Positions 21,162 through 32,592 of a DNA stretch of 64,000 bases are shown in pieces. Made by a program: the position numbers and the translations under genes. The notes below the pieces were generated by a model. The model made no database searches and was not told the DNA's origin. It was given only the letters and a program-made list of their open reading frames with translations. The DNA is taken from positions 33,554,692-33,618,691 of the forward strand of contig CM051458.1 in the NCBI GenBank assembly GCA_028274465.1. The letters are read 5' to 3'. This DNA is from Plantago ovata (taxonomy: Eukaryota; Streptophyta; Magnoliopsida; Lamiales; Plantaginaceae). Each line of letters begins with the position of its first letter. Positions within the stretch are counted from its first letter, which is position 1.

Positions 21162-22138
21162 GTGTTCTATAATAGCAAAGTGATGTGCACTTGTTAGTTC
21201 TTTAGGGGCCTTCTCACCACCAATTTGTTCTTAAGAAACTCAGTTTTGTTCTTTCTGAACGGGTGCTCATCGTCTAGAAACCTTCGATGAGAATCAAACC
21301 AAGATTCCTTCCTGCTCTTCGGCAGATAGTGTGAATCAACATCATCCAAAAAATGTGGACATGCCTTGAATCCAGATGTTTTCCTTCCAGACAACATGGA
21401 GTATGTTGGGAAATCACTAATGGTCCAGAGTAGTGCTGCTCTCAAAGTAAAGTTCATCTTTTGTTGTGACATCGTATGCCAGGATACCATCCTCCCACAA
21501 CTCTATTAGCTCCTTCATAAGTGGTTGCAAGAAGACATCCAACTTCTGTCCTGGATCATCCGGCTCTGGCACCAGCACAGTCAAGAACATGAATGGTTCT
21601 TTCAAACAGTCACCGGGAGACAAGTTGTAAGGTGTAAGCATCACTAGCCAGCACGAATACTTCCGTTCACTCCCAAACAGGTTGAAACCATCAGTACTAA
21701 GTTCCAACCTTACATTTCTACACTGGGCTGCGAACTATGGATATTTCACATCAAACTCTTTTCATGCCGTCGAGTCCGATGGGTGACCCATCTTACCCTC
21801 TTGGTCTGCATCGACTACTCTCTCCTTGTGCCAACACATCTTATCTGCACATGATTCTGATGCATACAACCTCTTCAGGCGAGGACCTATAGGGAAGTAC
21901 CACATTTTCTTATGGGAGAGATTCTTCTTCTGTCGTTTCATTGCAGCGCCCTCCTTATAACGACTATACCGCTCCTTCCCACAATGTTTACAGTTCAACA
22001 GACCTTCATCCTACGTTCCATAAGGGTTTAGGGACGCGCTCTATGACGAATTCGTCTCATCCGTCGCTAACCTATCCGATCTGTCGCTAAAAGACCCGTC
22101 GCTAAAAACCGTGGCTGTTAGTGGGATTTCATGTAGTG
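20941..22138 (-). mobile_element. CACTA fragment nested in the copia gag
   Basis: The right edge at 22138 is a CACTA terminus (CACTACATGAAATCCCACTA on the minus strand) followed by GCCACGG / CGTCGCTAAA subterminal words. Inside are minus-strand TNP2 pieces at 21998-21762 (CKHCGKERYSRYKEG), 21707-21417 (NLFGSERKYSCWLVMLTPYN) and 21490-21194, with frameshifts between them. Gag sequence flanks both sides: EVHEKRMKKKC just right of 22138, LENALEAKMN left of 20941. The 5' TNP2 portion and the entire 3' end are deleted. Confidence 0.8.
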
Positions 22139-22250
22139 AACGATCCAAAGCATTTTTTCTTCATACGCTTCTCGTGCACTTCCAAACTATTATGCAATTA
22201 GTCCACCGTCATCGTATTGAGGTCCTTCGATTCCAGATTATGGTGGACGC

Positions 22251-22725
22251 TGTTGGACGTTTCAACGTCTTAAAGGTACCAGGATTGATTATTTTCGGTG
22301 CAACGGAAATATATCAACTTTTATTTATACAAGAAAGTATTACAATACTCACAAACACTCACGAGAATTGCTGCTCTTATGGATCACTCACTTTCCTTTC
22401 ACTCTAAATATATAAGTTGTTGCTTTATTTGTTTCAGTGTTCTTTTTAACTCTTTCTTAATTCTTTTCACTTATTCATTACATGAAGACATATATTTATA
22501 CTACATACAAAATCGACATTAATAGAATAAATAGAATAGACTAGATGTTACTTTCTTTCTTTACCTTCACCGCCATATTGGAATGTTCTAGTGTTGATTT
22601 ATTTGTTCTCTCCTTGACCGACAATCTGGAGTTCTCTGGTTGCTGCTACATTTTTCTTTTCCATTCTTTTTGCACATCATCCCTTCAAGATTCTTATATT
22701 ATAAATTGAGCTTATATTTTCAACA
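22251..22725 (-). repeat. 5' LTR of the cyclin-L copia element
   Basis: The LTR is 475 bp, ending CAACA before GACGC (22726-22730). On its inner side there is no primer site. Instead the 14 bp ATTATGGTGGACGC (22237-22250), identical to the cyclin-L exon at 18262-18275, lead straight into mid-gag codons. Confidence 0.8.
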
Positions 22726-22943
22726 GACGCTCTGGGAAGCCCAAACATCATTCCAGTCGAGGTATGCTTCTCCCTAACAATCCATGTTGTAGATACAAGC
22801 CACATTAATTTGGATACTGTTCTCATGAAATTTTTCGTTTTGCCAGATCGTGACTACCATGCTCCTCTTACTCATCGAGGGACAAATATCGACGCAAGCA
22901 CCATTCATATACTTAGACAGAAGAAGAGTTTATTGAGAATATA

Positions 22944-23600
22944 GAGTTCATGCTTTGTAACTGTACTCATAGCAAATGTTCCATTTTGTATTAATGGTTT
23001 CTGTTTGCAGAATTCTATGTAGTAGTGTTTTCTGCTGTGTCTGTTGTCAATAGCTGAGAACCTGTAAGTTGCTGAACAGACGATACATATTGGTAACCTG
23101 CTGATTAAAATGGGGCTGCAACTGACTGTTGCTTCTAGTTGTGAGAACCTTGTAAATTAATGATCATTACTTAAAAGGGGCATATTTACCAGTTGGATTT
23201 TGATTGAATATATCAATACTAATTACTACTAATATCAGTTGTTTTGTTTTTGGCTTGGCTGCGAACATAATTGAGATAATTAAATCTGAACTCAGAGATT
23301 GTGTTAACGTTCTTCAATCAATTGTGAATATTTATAGGGTTACAATTGCATGTAATGTGGGAGTTTTAAGGTGGTGTAGTGTTGTGGGTTCGATTTCTGA
23401 CAAAGGAAAGCTATAAAAAAAAGTAGTGTAATATTTGTCCCAAAAAATAAATCCAGCGTAATGTAATGTAATCACTTATTTATTTATAGTACTTTCAAAT
23501 AACCAAATTCAACTCCGATGCATAACGCATGAGATTTTTTTTTCCAATCAATATTGCTAAAGCGTAAATTGTAGAGGAAATTTCTTGTATTAAAATGCTA
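22944..23600. other. No gene seen; likely cyclin-L 3' flank
   Basis: The sequence is AT-rich with no coding signal. The first 200 bp probably correspond to the ancestral 3' UTR of the cyclin-L copy. Confidence 0.4.
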
Positions 23601-24240
23601 ATTCGTGAATGTCGTATAACCATGAAGCACGTTTTTATACAAACCACACCTTTAATATTTTCTTCTTTTTAGTTTCAGAACAAGTTTTCTTTCTCTTCTT
23701 GTTTTGGTCTTTCTTTACTATGATTGCATTGATTTTCTTCTGGTTTTCAATACTCCCCCTTAAGTTGGGTGTGTATATATTTGAAACTCCCAATTTACTA
23801 CAGCTGAGCATATTATCTCCAGATACAACCCTTGTGAACACATCAACTAGTTGTTCTTTGCTACATACATCCTGTTCAGATCAATGAGGCCTTCTTCTAC
23901 CTTTTCTCTCGTGAAATGACAATCAATCTCAATGTGCTTTGTCCTCTCATGGAAGACTCGATTCCTGGTTAAATAAATAGCTGATTGATTGTCACACAAC
24001 AACTTCATTGGCAGTTCAACCTCAACACCAAAATCTGAGAGTAATCTTCTCAGCCAAATCAACTCACAACATGCATGGGCTAGAGCTCTATACTCTGCCT
24101 CTACTGATGATTTGTTCACAACTTGATGCTTCTTTTATTTCCAACTTATCAAAGAGTTCCCAAATAGAACACAGTATCCAATTAGAGACCTTGTACTATA
24201 ATTGCAACCTACGTAGTCGTCTCTGTACTTGGTGCTAGGA
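23600..24240 (-). pseudogene. Copia RNase H and 3' LTR remnant
   Basis: On the minus strand a piece of copia linker (PRRSTQGRIPSTKYRDD) is joined to RNase H (GCNYSTRSLIGYCVLFGNSLISWK). After a shift near 24130 it continues SSVEAEYRALAHACCELIWLRRL, CDNQSAIYLTRN and HIEIDCHFTREKVEEGLI. The polypurine tract AACTTAAGGGGGAGTATT lies near 23755, followed by AT-rich LTR-like sequence. RT is deleted. The piece abuts the last exon of the DMS3-like pseudogene. Confidence 0.7.
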
Positions 24241-24242
24241 AT

Positions 24243-26409
24243 ACGACCCTGGGTACTCCTTCGTGGGCCTGGCTCATCCGTGGATTCATCAGTCACAAAT
24301 GAAGCTTTCGCAAGACATTTGATAAACTCTTTCTTCTTGTTTTCATAATTGAACTTGGCTAGCTTCAATTGTTCCTCCTCTCCCTGCAAATCGTCTAGAG
24401 TTCTGGTTTTCTTCCATTTTACCTCCTTGACTTTGTTACAAATTTCAACATAGTTCTGGGGAAGGAAACCTCTTGATCCACCGGGGAAGTTGACATCAAC
24501 ATCTTCCCTAAAAGCAGCCGGGTCAAAGAAATATTAAGAAGGGGTGGAAGCATGTATGAGGTTTGTATTTATGTTAAGACAGAAACACTCTACCATGTAT
24601 TTCTTGTGCATACAACCATCAGTTCATTCTAAAATAAAATGGGTCAACTTTATCTTTCAGAATTATCTAATAATTAAAAGAACATGGTGAACAATTTATA
24701 AAATAAGGCAAGCGTTCTCACCAATTCAAAGAGTCAGGCTCAGTGTCTCTCAAAATTCCTCCATCGAGAGATATAGCTCCATTCGGTATAAATGGGAGAG
24801 CCATTAACATGTCTTTTCTTGTTTCATATACTTGCAAACTTGAGAACAGGTGATAGAAGAGTGTTTCTCTGAGATTATTTCCGGCCTTATTGACACAAAA
24901 CAACTTGATATAATCAATATAGATCAAGTTCACAGCAAAACCAAGAAAACCACGGGGAGTATCCCCGTGTTATATTGGCTTCTCAAGATCAAGCCTCCGC
25001 TGAAGGTCATCCTCTATAACTCCGCCAACATATGACCTGAGCACAAAACAACAGGAGTGCACAATAAAAGAACATAGTGTAAGTTGGTGAACCATAGGAT
25101 ATTCAATCTAACTGCAAAATGGGAAATGATCATATAATGAACTCGCATTTTCTTCTTTACCCACCTGAGATTTTCAAGGCAATAAACATGAAAATTTTCA
25201 TCCAGGGGCATCCCAGTAGAAGCTGCAAATGCATGAAGACCAGAGCTTTTATCGACGGAACCATCCTTGTTATATGCTTTTAGAGCATTGAGACCTTCAG
25301 TTGTTCGGCCAACCACCCCCAGCATGGTTTTAGGGCCCAAGTACTTTGAGAGCAGCCTACGTTACATAATTCGACAGTGTGCAAATTAGTCACGTACGTC
25401 ATTACCTTTAAATTAATTGATGATTCAGTCTCTTTTTTAGAAAATTACTAATTCATGATCTAACGACACGTTATTCCTCTCAAATGCGTGAATTGATCAA
25501 ACAAGACAGAATCCCATAAATTTATAACTTAATTGAGTCTTCATTTTCTTTTTCATTTTCTTTTTTTTATAGAAAATTACTCATTCATTATTTAAATACT
25601 TGGATTGATCTAAAAAAAGATGGAATCCCTGAAACTATATAATTAAGCCCACCAACAAGACATTCCTTTCCCATAACTTTTAAGTGAGAGCAACATACAG
25701 TAAACAGAAAAAAAGGAAGAGATGCATGAGATTTCATAATTAATAAGCTTAAGCGAGTATACCGAAATAATTTGTATGGAAGCACTAGCACTGAGGTAAA
25801 CCAGACTAGTCCAGCAAGGGAAAATAAAGAAGGTGAAAATAAATACTAAACCAACCTGCCTAGGTTACCATCATTAACTTTTCCAAGTGTAGCAACAATG
25901 CCAAGCACATCTTTTGTTAACGGGTGATTGGAGGACTTAGCTGCAGGAATATTTGACAACCGACATAAAATCGCAGCTGCAGAACTTTCATGTTTGAGGA
26001 TGCAATTGGTTATCTCTTCCTCACTTTCAGCAGAATCAGTATCCCCATTGTCCATAGCTAGGTGGATTTTCCCAAGAGTAACTATAAGCAAGTAGGATCA
26101 GCATATTAGATATTAACTAGAACAGGGAGTTCTACTGAAATGGGATGAAACGATGGAATGATCCATGAAAAAACAGAATTATATATTGCATATGGTTTAC
26201 AGGAGACATGGAGCCATATAATACAGGAAAAAAATGGATGGAATTCAAAATACAAATATGGAGCATTGAGTCAGTTTCTAATTTTTCCTCTTACCCTGCA
26301 TATCAAAGATCTGATCGTCAAGTTGTGTGTTCAGACACTATACGAACTGGACATTTTCTTTGTAGTGTTTAATTCTTTGACCCCACTCTTGAATGTTGTC
26401 TTGAAGTTC
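24243..26409 (-). pseudogene. DMS3-like (SMC-hinge) pseudogene, copy A
   Basis: DMS3 is an SMC-hinge protein of the DDR complex in plant RNA-directed DNA methylation. Minus-strand exons with GT-AG edges are: 26409-26295 (LQDNIQEWGQRIKHYKENVQ), 26081-25856 (VTLGKIHLAMDNG ... TKDVLGIVATLGKVNDGNLGR), 25356-25165 (LSKYLGPKTMLGVVGRTTEG ... FHVYCLENLR), 25036-24722 (hinge: [37 protein letters not shown]) and about 24527-24260 (LPQNYVEICNKVKEVKW, KLAKFNYENKKKEFIKCLAK). In-frame stops lie at 26338-26340 and 24970-24972. The N-terminal exons are absent. The downstream end runs into a copia scrap. Family assignment rests on recalled DMS3 sequence features. Confidence 0.78.
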
Positions 26410-27165
26410 CTGCAATTACATATATATACATATATATATAATTTAGCGATCCAAAATAATAAACAATGATGAACACATATATAAACTTAGAGCAATCATT
26501 TTGGGTTTGCTGGACATCCACCCTGATACAAAGAGTATAACATATAAAGAATCACACTTGAGTTTTTGTTGCCAAATTCGAGAGAGAAACTACAAAATAG
26601 CTTATCATGACATAACAAGGTAATTTGTCAACAGTCATATATAGGCTTTAATGTGTGTCTGCATCTACTATCAAAAGTGCAATGTAAATTCTTCTGAGTG
26701 TGTACTAGATACTTGCATAAGTATCTCACTTCTCAACCCGTTGTTCAAAGGATTATAAACATAACAAGTGTGTTTGGTGCACGGGATTCTAGCTCATGCA
26801 TTTCCACAGTTGATCTAACAGTTTAATTACAGAATAACATGCAAACTATTTTGAATAACATGACATACATATAAGTCTAACCAAGAATGTGAAAGTGCCA
26901 AAGGACTTGATTAACAACATATTACAAATTAGTGTGAATAAGTCTTGTGAATTTAGATTAATTAACAATTTTACCAATGAGGTATTTACGTACTTTTCAT
27001 GCAGTGACCAGGTCATAAGATGTGTGAGTGATTATAACGTAAAGTTGATGATACACCGGAAAACTGGTTTCAGCTTGCATATGGAATCATTGATGTTGAA
27101 AACATGAATTTGACTATATGATGATATCTCCAAGTGGACAATTGAGTAATTACCTGAGTCACAAA
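26410..27165. other. AT-rich spacer between the DMS3-like copies
   Basis: No coding signal was seen. The first part probably represents intron or upstream sequence of copy A. Confidence 0.4.
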
Positions 27166-28722
27166 TGAATCTTCGCAAGAAAACTGACAAACTCTTTCTT
27201 CTTGTTTTCACAAGTAGACTTGGCTAGCTTCAATTGTTCCTCCTCTCTCTGCAAATTGTCTATAGTTCGGGTTTTCTTCAATTTTACCTCCTTGAGTTTG
27301 TTACGAATTTCAACATAGTTCTGGGGAAGGAAACATTTGGCTCGACCGGGGAAAATGACATCAAAATCTTCCCCGGAAACAGTCGGGTCAAGGAGATATT
27401 AGGAAGGGCTGGGTGTAAGCATGTATGAGGTTTGTATTTCATTTCAGACAGAAACACTCTACCATGTATTTATTTTGCATGCATACAACCATCATTTCAT
27501 TCCATCATAAAATGGGTCAATTTTATCTTTTCAGAATTATATATCTAATAATTCAAAGAACATGGTGAAAAATTTATAAAGTAAGGCAAGCGTTCTCACC
27601 AATTCAAAGAGTCAGGCTCAATGCCTCTCAAAATACCTCCATCAAGAGATATAACTCCATTCGGTATAAATGGAAGAGCCATTAACATGTCTTTTCTTGT
27701 TTTGTATACTTGCAAACTTGAGAATAGGTGATAGAAGAGTGTTTCTCTCAGATTATTTCCGGCCTTTGTGACACAAAACAAGTTCTTGTAATCAATAAAG
27801 ATCCAAGTTTACAGAAAAACAAAGAAAACCACGGGGAGTGCAATATTGGCTTCACAATATCAAGCCTCCGCTGAAGGTCATCATCTATAACTCCGCTAGC
27901 ATATGGTCTGAGCAGAAAACAACAGGAGTGCGTAATAAAAGATCATAGTGTAAGTTGGCGAAATAGAGAATATTCAATCAAACTGCAAAATGAGAAATGA
28001 TATAATGAACGCGCATTTTCTTCTTTACACACCTGAGATTTTCAAGGCCATAATCACGAAAATTGTCATCCAGGGGCATCCCAGTAGAAGCTGCAAATGC
28101 ATGATGACCAGAGCTTTTATCGACGGAACCATCCTTGTTATATGCTTTCAGAGCTTTGAGACCTTCAGTTGTTCGGCAAACCACCCCCAACATGGCTTTC
28201 TGGCCCAAGTACTCTGAGAGCATCCTATGTTACATAATTGGACAGTATGCATATTAGTCATGTATGAACTCCGTACCTTTAAAGTAATTGATGATTCAGT
28301 CTCTTTTTTAGAAAATTATTACTAATTCATGATCTAACGACACGTTATTCGTCTCAAATGCGTGAATAGATTTAAACAAAGACAGAATCCCACAAATTTT
28401 AAATTAATTGAGTCTTCTTATTCTTTTGTCATTTTCATTTTTTAAAGAAAATTACTGATTCATGATCTAACAACACATTATATAAGCCCACCCAACAGAT
28501 ATTATATTCCCATAACTTTTAAGTAAGAGCAATAAACCGAAAAAGGAAGACATGCATGAGAGTTCATAATTAATAAGCTTAAGCATGTGTCCTGAAATAA
28601 ATTTTACGTTACAAAGAAGTCATTCTGCAGCAAACAGTAAGTTCTAAATTCAGAAGCACTAGCACTGAGGTAAACCAGACTAGTCCAGCAAGGGTAAATA
28701 CAAAAGGTGAAATACTAAACGT
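27166..28722 (-). pseudogene. DMS3-like pseudogene, copy B
   Basis: This is a second, 5'-shorter copy of the same gene in the same orientation. Exons are at 28226-28032 (SEYLGQKAMLGVVCRTTEGL ... STGMPLDDNFRDYGLENLR), about 27910-27599 ([38 protein letters not shown]) and about 27400-27166 (ENKKKEFVSFLA). Introns also align with copy A, so it arose by DNA duplication rather than retroposition. Frameshifts between 27850 and 27780 disrupt the hinge exon. Homology to copy A ends at about 28722, before the two upstream exons found in copy A. Confidence 0.78.
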
Positions 28723-28954
28723 TTGTCATTATGCCAGAGCTGGAGGATCCGCAACGTTTGTCACCCTACCCACCTACCATGAAATCCCAATCGTCTCACT
28801 ACTTTGGAAACTACCATGGGCAAATTACAAGGCTATTTCACGTACTCTTGTAAGTCCGTTTTACATTACTTGAGGTCTATGTTGCTTATAATGTTACTTA
28901 TCGCCTTGGTTGAAAAAACTATTTCATACTTCTTTAATGCTTTTGAAGAAACGC

Positions 28955-29650
28955 TTTTTTTTTTTAACACACCAAACTTTCATTTATTAAACAAGAGGAG
29001 GAACAACTGTTGGGTTATCCCGACACGATACGACCCTGGGATATCGCTTATTACAATCATTTTGCAGATAGCTAACTAACCAAGAAGGACATATATATCC
29101 CATACATGAACAACACACCTATTTGGATAGCAATTCAACTTGGACAAGACAATCTTGGAATCTAACACGCTCACAGCACCACTGCCGAGCTTGGAAAAAA
29201 TATCTGTGACTCCATTACTTTCACGATATATATAGATCAGCTGCCAGTCCTCTATTTGATCGAGAAGGTGGCTAATGAGATCCAGAATCCGGCGATGTTA
29301 CCATGCCGGAACTATGGTCCTGTTAACACAACCAACAACATAACTTGAGTCAGATTGAATCTCTACAGATTTATATTAAGCTGCACCAAAAACAAAAGAC
29401 CATAAAACAAACCATAAAATTCCGCCAGATTATTATCAGTAATGCCCAACAAACTGGAATTAGCCCGAATAAACTTACCACATATATCCCTAAGTATTGC
29501 CACACAACCTGCCTTACCTGTAGTCCGGGGCACTAACCCATCAATATTTAAGACATTAGCATGATTTGAGACAGCCCCCCATTTACAGAATATAGTGCAC
29601 TGCCTTGGACCATTCCTAGGTGGGTAACAAATCCTACACTGTTTTAATAA
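28955..29650 (-). mobile_element. 5'-truncated LINE (non-LTR retrotransposon) 3' end
   Basis: Reading minus, the 3' end is ...AAAGTTTGGTGTGTTA followed by an A-tail (the T run at 28955-28965), a typical plant L1 3' end. Upstream are pieces of the C-terminal RNase H-like domain: LNIDGLVPRTTGKAGCVAIL, RDICGKFIRANSSLLGITDN, NLAEF, and IEDWQLIYIYRESNGVTDIF after a shift. Frameshifts make it inactive. I did not find a target duplication. Confidence 0.7.
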
Positions 29651-30595
29651 AGATAAAACTAAGGTAAATTTCCCTACAGCTAATAGTTTCCCCCCTTAAA
29701 ATATAATTATTTCTACTATTCCAAATAGTATAATCCAACAAAGCCAATTTTGATTATCATCTTTAAGAGTGAACTCAGTAAACACTTGTAAAGGATTGCA
29801 TTTGAAGTAACTCTTTTATAATTTCATTTGATACCCAATTGCTACTTAATTTATTTAGGAACTGATTCAGGATGCAATTTAACCACAAAGATGCATTTTC
29901 TTTTATTTATTTTCTTTATGCCTATCGGATAGTTTGTAGCTAATTATATTACATTCCTAATAAATATAGAGTAGTCCAGCATCCTAATCCAGTAATTAGT
30001 TTTTTTAACTATTGAAGTTACTATCAAAACCAAGTACTAATTGAAACTATGTGAGATCTTCATTACGACTCCAAAAAACAATTCAGTACAATATAGCCGA
30101 CGAAAATGTCCACACCAACCCAATCACCTAACAAAACCTAGCTAGATCAACCAACCAATACAGGGCAAGAAAACATCAAAGCAAAACATCACAGAAATTA
30201 TCATAAGTGAAATAAGCCAAAAATCAGTTTATGGACAGGCTCATGCAGCTTTGGGAACTGATTGTTGCGCTGCACTATCACTTGCATACAATACAATATG
30301 CTCATACAACTAACCTTCCTTTCCATAATTATAAACATAGTATCCTCCAAATGAGCAAAGAATATGTTGGTGGCAACTCACTGATGACAACACTCCGAAC
30401 TCAGCTCGCGAATATCTGATTGATAATGGATTTGGATGAAAATAAAAGGTTCACGAGTTTACAACCTGAACAATAATGTGATGATGATGCAATTACAATG
30501 ACAAAACTATTGATGAACGCAATAATACTTTTTTCTTTTCCTTTTACACCTCCGGTAAGTTTGAGGGTCATAACTCCCTCGCTATAATATAATGA
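29651..30595. other. No gene seen
   Basis: AT-rich sequence without a recognisable coding region or repeat terminus. It separates the LINE from the first RING-CH copy. Confidence 0.4.
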
Positions 30596-31386
30596 AAAGT
30601 TTGGAGTAGCATGTAGAATATGCCACTTTGAATGTGGTGAAGATTTGAATCATGACAGATTTGATGGTGTTACAATTGATCTAGGATGCAATTGTAAAGG
30701 AGATTTGGGAGCTGCTCACAAGAACTGCGCTGCGATTTGGTTTCAAATCAAGGGAAACATGTAAGAACTCATTTACGTTAATTCTAAAAGGATATGCCCT
30801 TATTACGTACTCCCTATGTTCTTCTAAATTATTTCTTTACTTTTGGAATGATTATTGGACCAGCTCTATAGTGGGAGCTAGTCTGGGCGACTGATGGTAT
30901 CAGATTCCTACCAAACTCCCGCTGGAGGTTGGTAAAAGACTGTTTGCATTAGGCACATCTGATGGAGAACGTTTTTTTTCCTTTTTCATTCAATTTTTTC
31001 TTTTCTTTTATTCGTTCTGTTATTTTACTTAAAAAAGAATACTGTATTTTAAAAAGAAATGAGAAAAAAAGTAAATTTTGGTATGATAGAGTTTGATGGT
31101 TGGAGACAGAGAGTACAATAGAGATTGATGTGAGTTGAATGATGAGAGTACAATATAGATTGATGTGAGTGGAATGCTGATATAATAGAAAATTTTAAAA
31201 TGTATTTGTTGTTTTCTTTAGTGGTATGACCTACCGATAAATGTGTGAGTTAAAATTTGACAAAAAGGAAATGTAAGAATCTATTGAAATAGGCATAAAC
31301 ATAATACAACAGAAATAAATACATAAAGAATCTAAAATATCATAGGATGTTTATTGTTATCTTTCAAATAATGTTATGTTCGTAGT
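30596..31386 (+). pseudogene. RING-CH pseudogene copy 1, 5' part
   Basis: The exon remnant 30596-30760 encodes GVACRICHFECGEDLNHDRF and DLGCNCKGDLGAAHKNCAAI, the first three metal-binding pairs of a RING-CH (RINGv) domain of membrane-type E3 ubiquitin ligases. A GTAAG donor follows at 30761. The ~90-codon N-terminal region present in copy 2 is missing, because homology begins abruptly at 30596. The intron is then broken at 31386 by an Athila-like element, with the rest at 39766. All Cys/His positions in this piece are intact, unlike copy 2. Confidence 0.78.
31365..31386. repeat. 22-bp repeat flanking the Athila-like insertion, left copy
   Basis: CAAATAATGTTATGT plus TCGTAGT. The same 22 bp with one mismatch occur at 39765-39786 on the other side of the insertion. 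The final GTAGT would be the ordinary 5-bp duplication. Confidence 0.75.
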
Positions 31387-32574
31387 TGATGAACGAGATT
31401 GTCAGACACAATTAATCAAATATATTTGTTTTTAGCCAATGGCAATTCACAACTACAATGAAAATCAAGGCACGTAGTGTAGAATGAAAATAACCTCGAG
31501 TGTCGATCTCTAAGGACTATAACTAGCTTTATCTAATTTAACCTAAACTATAAACTCAACAAACGACTTAGCACATGTTTTCTTATCAATAATAATGGAA
31601 GTTAGCGATAGTATGATCATTCAAAGCATCAGGTTAATAATCATGCATGAAGTACTTGAACATTTGCATAGAAATCCAAGATCATGAATTGTCCAATGTG
31701 TTCCGTTCAATTCAACACTACGAAGATAGAGGGCTTAGATAATCAAAGAAATAAAGCAATAAGTCAAGTCTAAATTGCGTTACAGCCACTCATGCATAAT
31801 TAAAAACCCTAGCTGAGAAATCACATACTATCACTAACGATAGATTTAGCTACTCATAGATAAATTGCAATCAACAAGAATCAAAGCAAGATTGAATGAA
31901 AACATGTTGAAAGAAATAAATAAAAGTAGAAAAATCGTGAGATACAATGTTACCAACGAAGGTTGTAAATCTCCGAAGAATTGCTAACTCACAAGCAAGA
32001 ATTGATAAGCAACGAGGTCCAATTGCTATGCTTAATCCTCCAAATTGATAAGAAAAAGAGTCTCCTATGCTAAGAATTCCCAGAACAGGCTCTGGAGAAT
32101 TTGTCTCTCAAAATAATGTGAAAAGTATGAAAAACGTAGAGAATGGGCAAACATATATATACGGGAACTGGGGGGCGAATCGCCTGGGGTCCCAGGCGAA
32201 CCGCCTGGTGTGCCGGGCGAACCGCCTGGGAGCTCCAGGTCGGTGGAGACGCGTTTTTTGGTCTTCTTTTCCTTTTCGGATTTGGATTTTGCCTTCTAGT
32301 GACCTTTAAGCCTTGAAACTCGTCCCCTAGGTCTCAAATCTCATCCGGAACCTTCTAGATACACCACGAATGTCCTCGAAACACCAAAAATTCGCCCTCT
32401 TCATCAATATTGCCCATAAACATACGTTTTTTACCTAAAACCTGAAAGATGCAAAGAAAAGGGAAACGTGACACTATTCTAATAAAATGCACTAAAATAT
32501 AAGCTAAATTAACCTAGAGGATAGCTAAATTGGTGAAAAAGACTCGAATGAAAGTGTAAAATACACGTTCATCA
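31387..32574 (-). repeat. 3' LTR of the Athila-like element
   Basis: The 1188-bp LTR is bounded by TGATGAACGAG and CACGTTCATCA. It contains a TATATATA motif (about 32151-32160) next to three GGCGAAYCGCC-like boxes (32171-32231). Confidence 0.88.
32171..32231 (-). promoter_or_regulatory. Triple GGCGAAYCGCC boxes beside a TATA motif
   Basis: Three near-palindromic GC boxes stand upstream of TATATATA in the element's sense (minus) orientation. The arrangement recurs at 39171-39229 and, with different spacer bases, at 62014-62072. A core-promoter role is inferred from position. Confidence 0.5.
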
Positions 32575-32592
32575 AACTCCCCAAACCGAACC
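32575..32592 (-). other. Polypurine tract of the Athila-like element
   Basis: On the minus strand GGTTCGGTTTGGGGAGTT directly precedes the 3' LTR start. The same sequence follows the LTRs at 39569 and 62429. Confidence 0.7.

Larger units (their letters stand above)
18276..22725 (-). mobile_element. Degenerate Ty1/copia element in the cyclin-L pseudogene
   Basis: LTR copies at 18276-18735 and 22251-22725 (TGTTG...CAACA; the left copy reads CAATA at its right end) bound remnants of gag, protease and integrase on the minus strand. The target duplication is GACGC at 18271-18275 and 22726-22730. Removing the insert rejoins the cyclin-L codons GGR|SGKP. A polypurine tract AAGGGAGGAT lies beside the left LTR. 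RT and RNase H are missing except for a short N-terminal part. The 5' leader, primer site and first half of gag are missing, and a CACTA fragment sits inside gag. Confidence 0.85.
15296..22943 (+). pseudogene. Cyclin-L (CYCL1-like) pseudogene, broken by insertions
   Basis: Cyclin-L proteins pair with CDK11/12-type kinases and act in splicing through a C-terminal RS region. Exon remnants in order are: 15296-15379 (PQAVMATSHVLFHRFYRKKS), 15491-15627 (cyclin box, ending RMECRRENLPIEHLD), 15716-15799 (YTDMRAEF...KEMGFICHVEH) and 16956-17047 (HPHKFILNYLATLETPAELR). Next are about 17122-17410 (SEVVACGVIYAAARRFQLPL, then GIDEVCRVMAHLYSLLPKAQ), 17545-17950 (acidic then RS-like RDYDSDRDKLKERGGGHRS), about 18252-18275 joined to 22731-22761 (YGGRSGKPKHHSSR) and 22847-22943 (DRDYHAPLTH..., stop). 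The N-terminus is missing. A short deletion near 15510 and a shift near 17700 break the frame. Two transposable-element insertions split exons. It is clearly dead. Confidence 0.88.
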
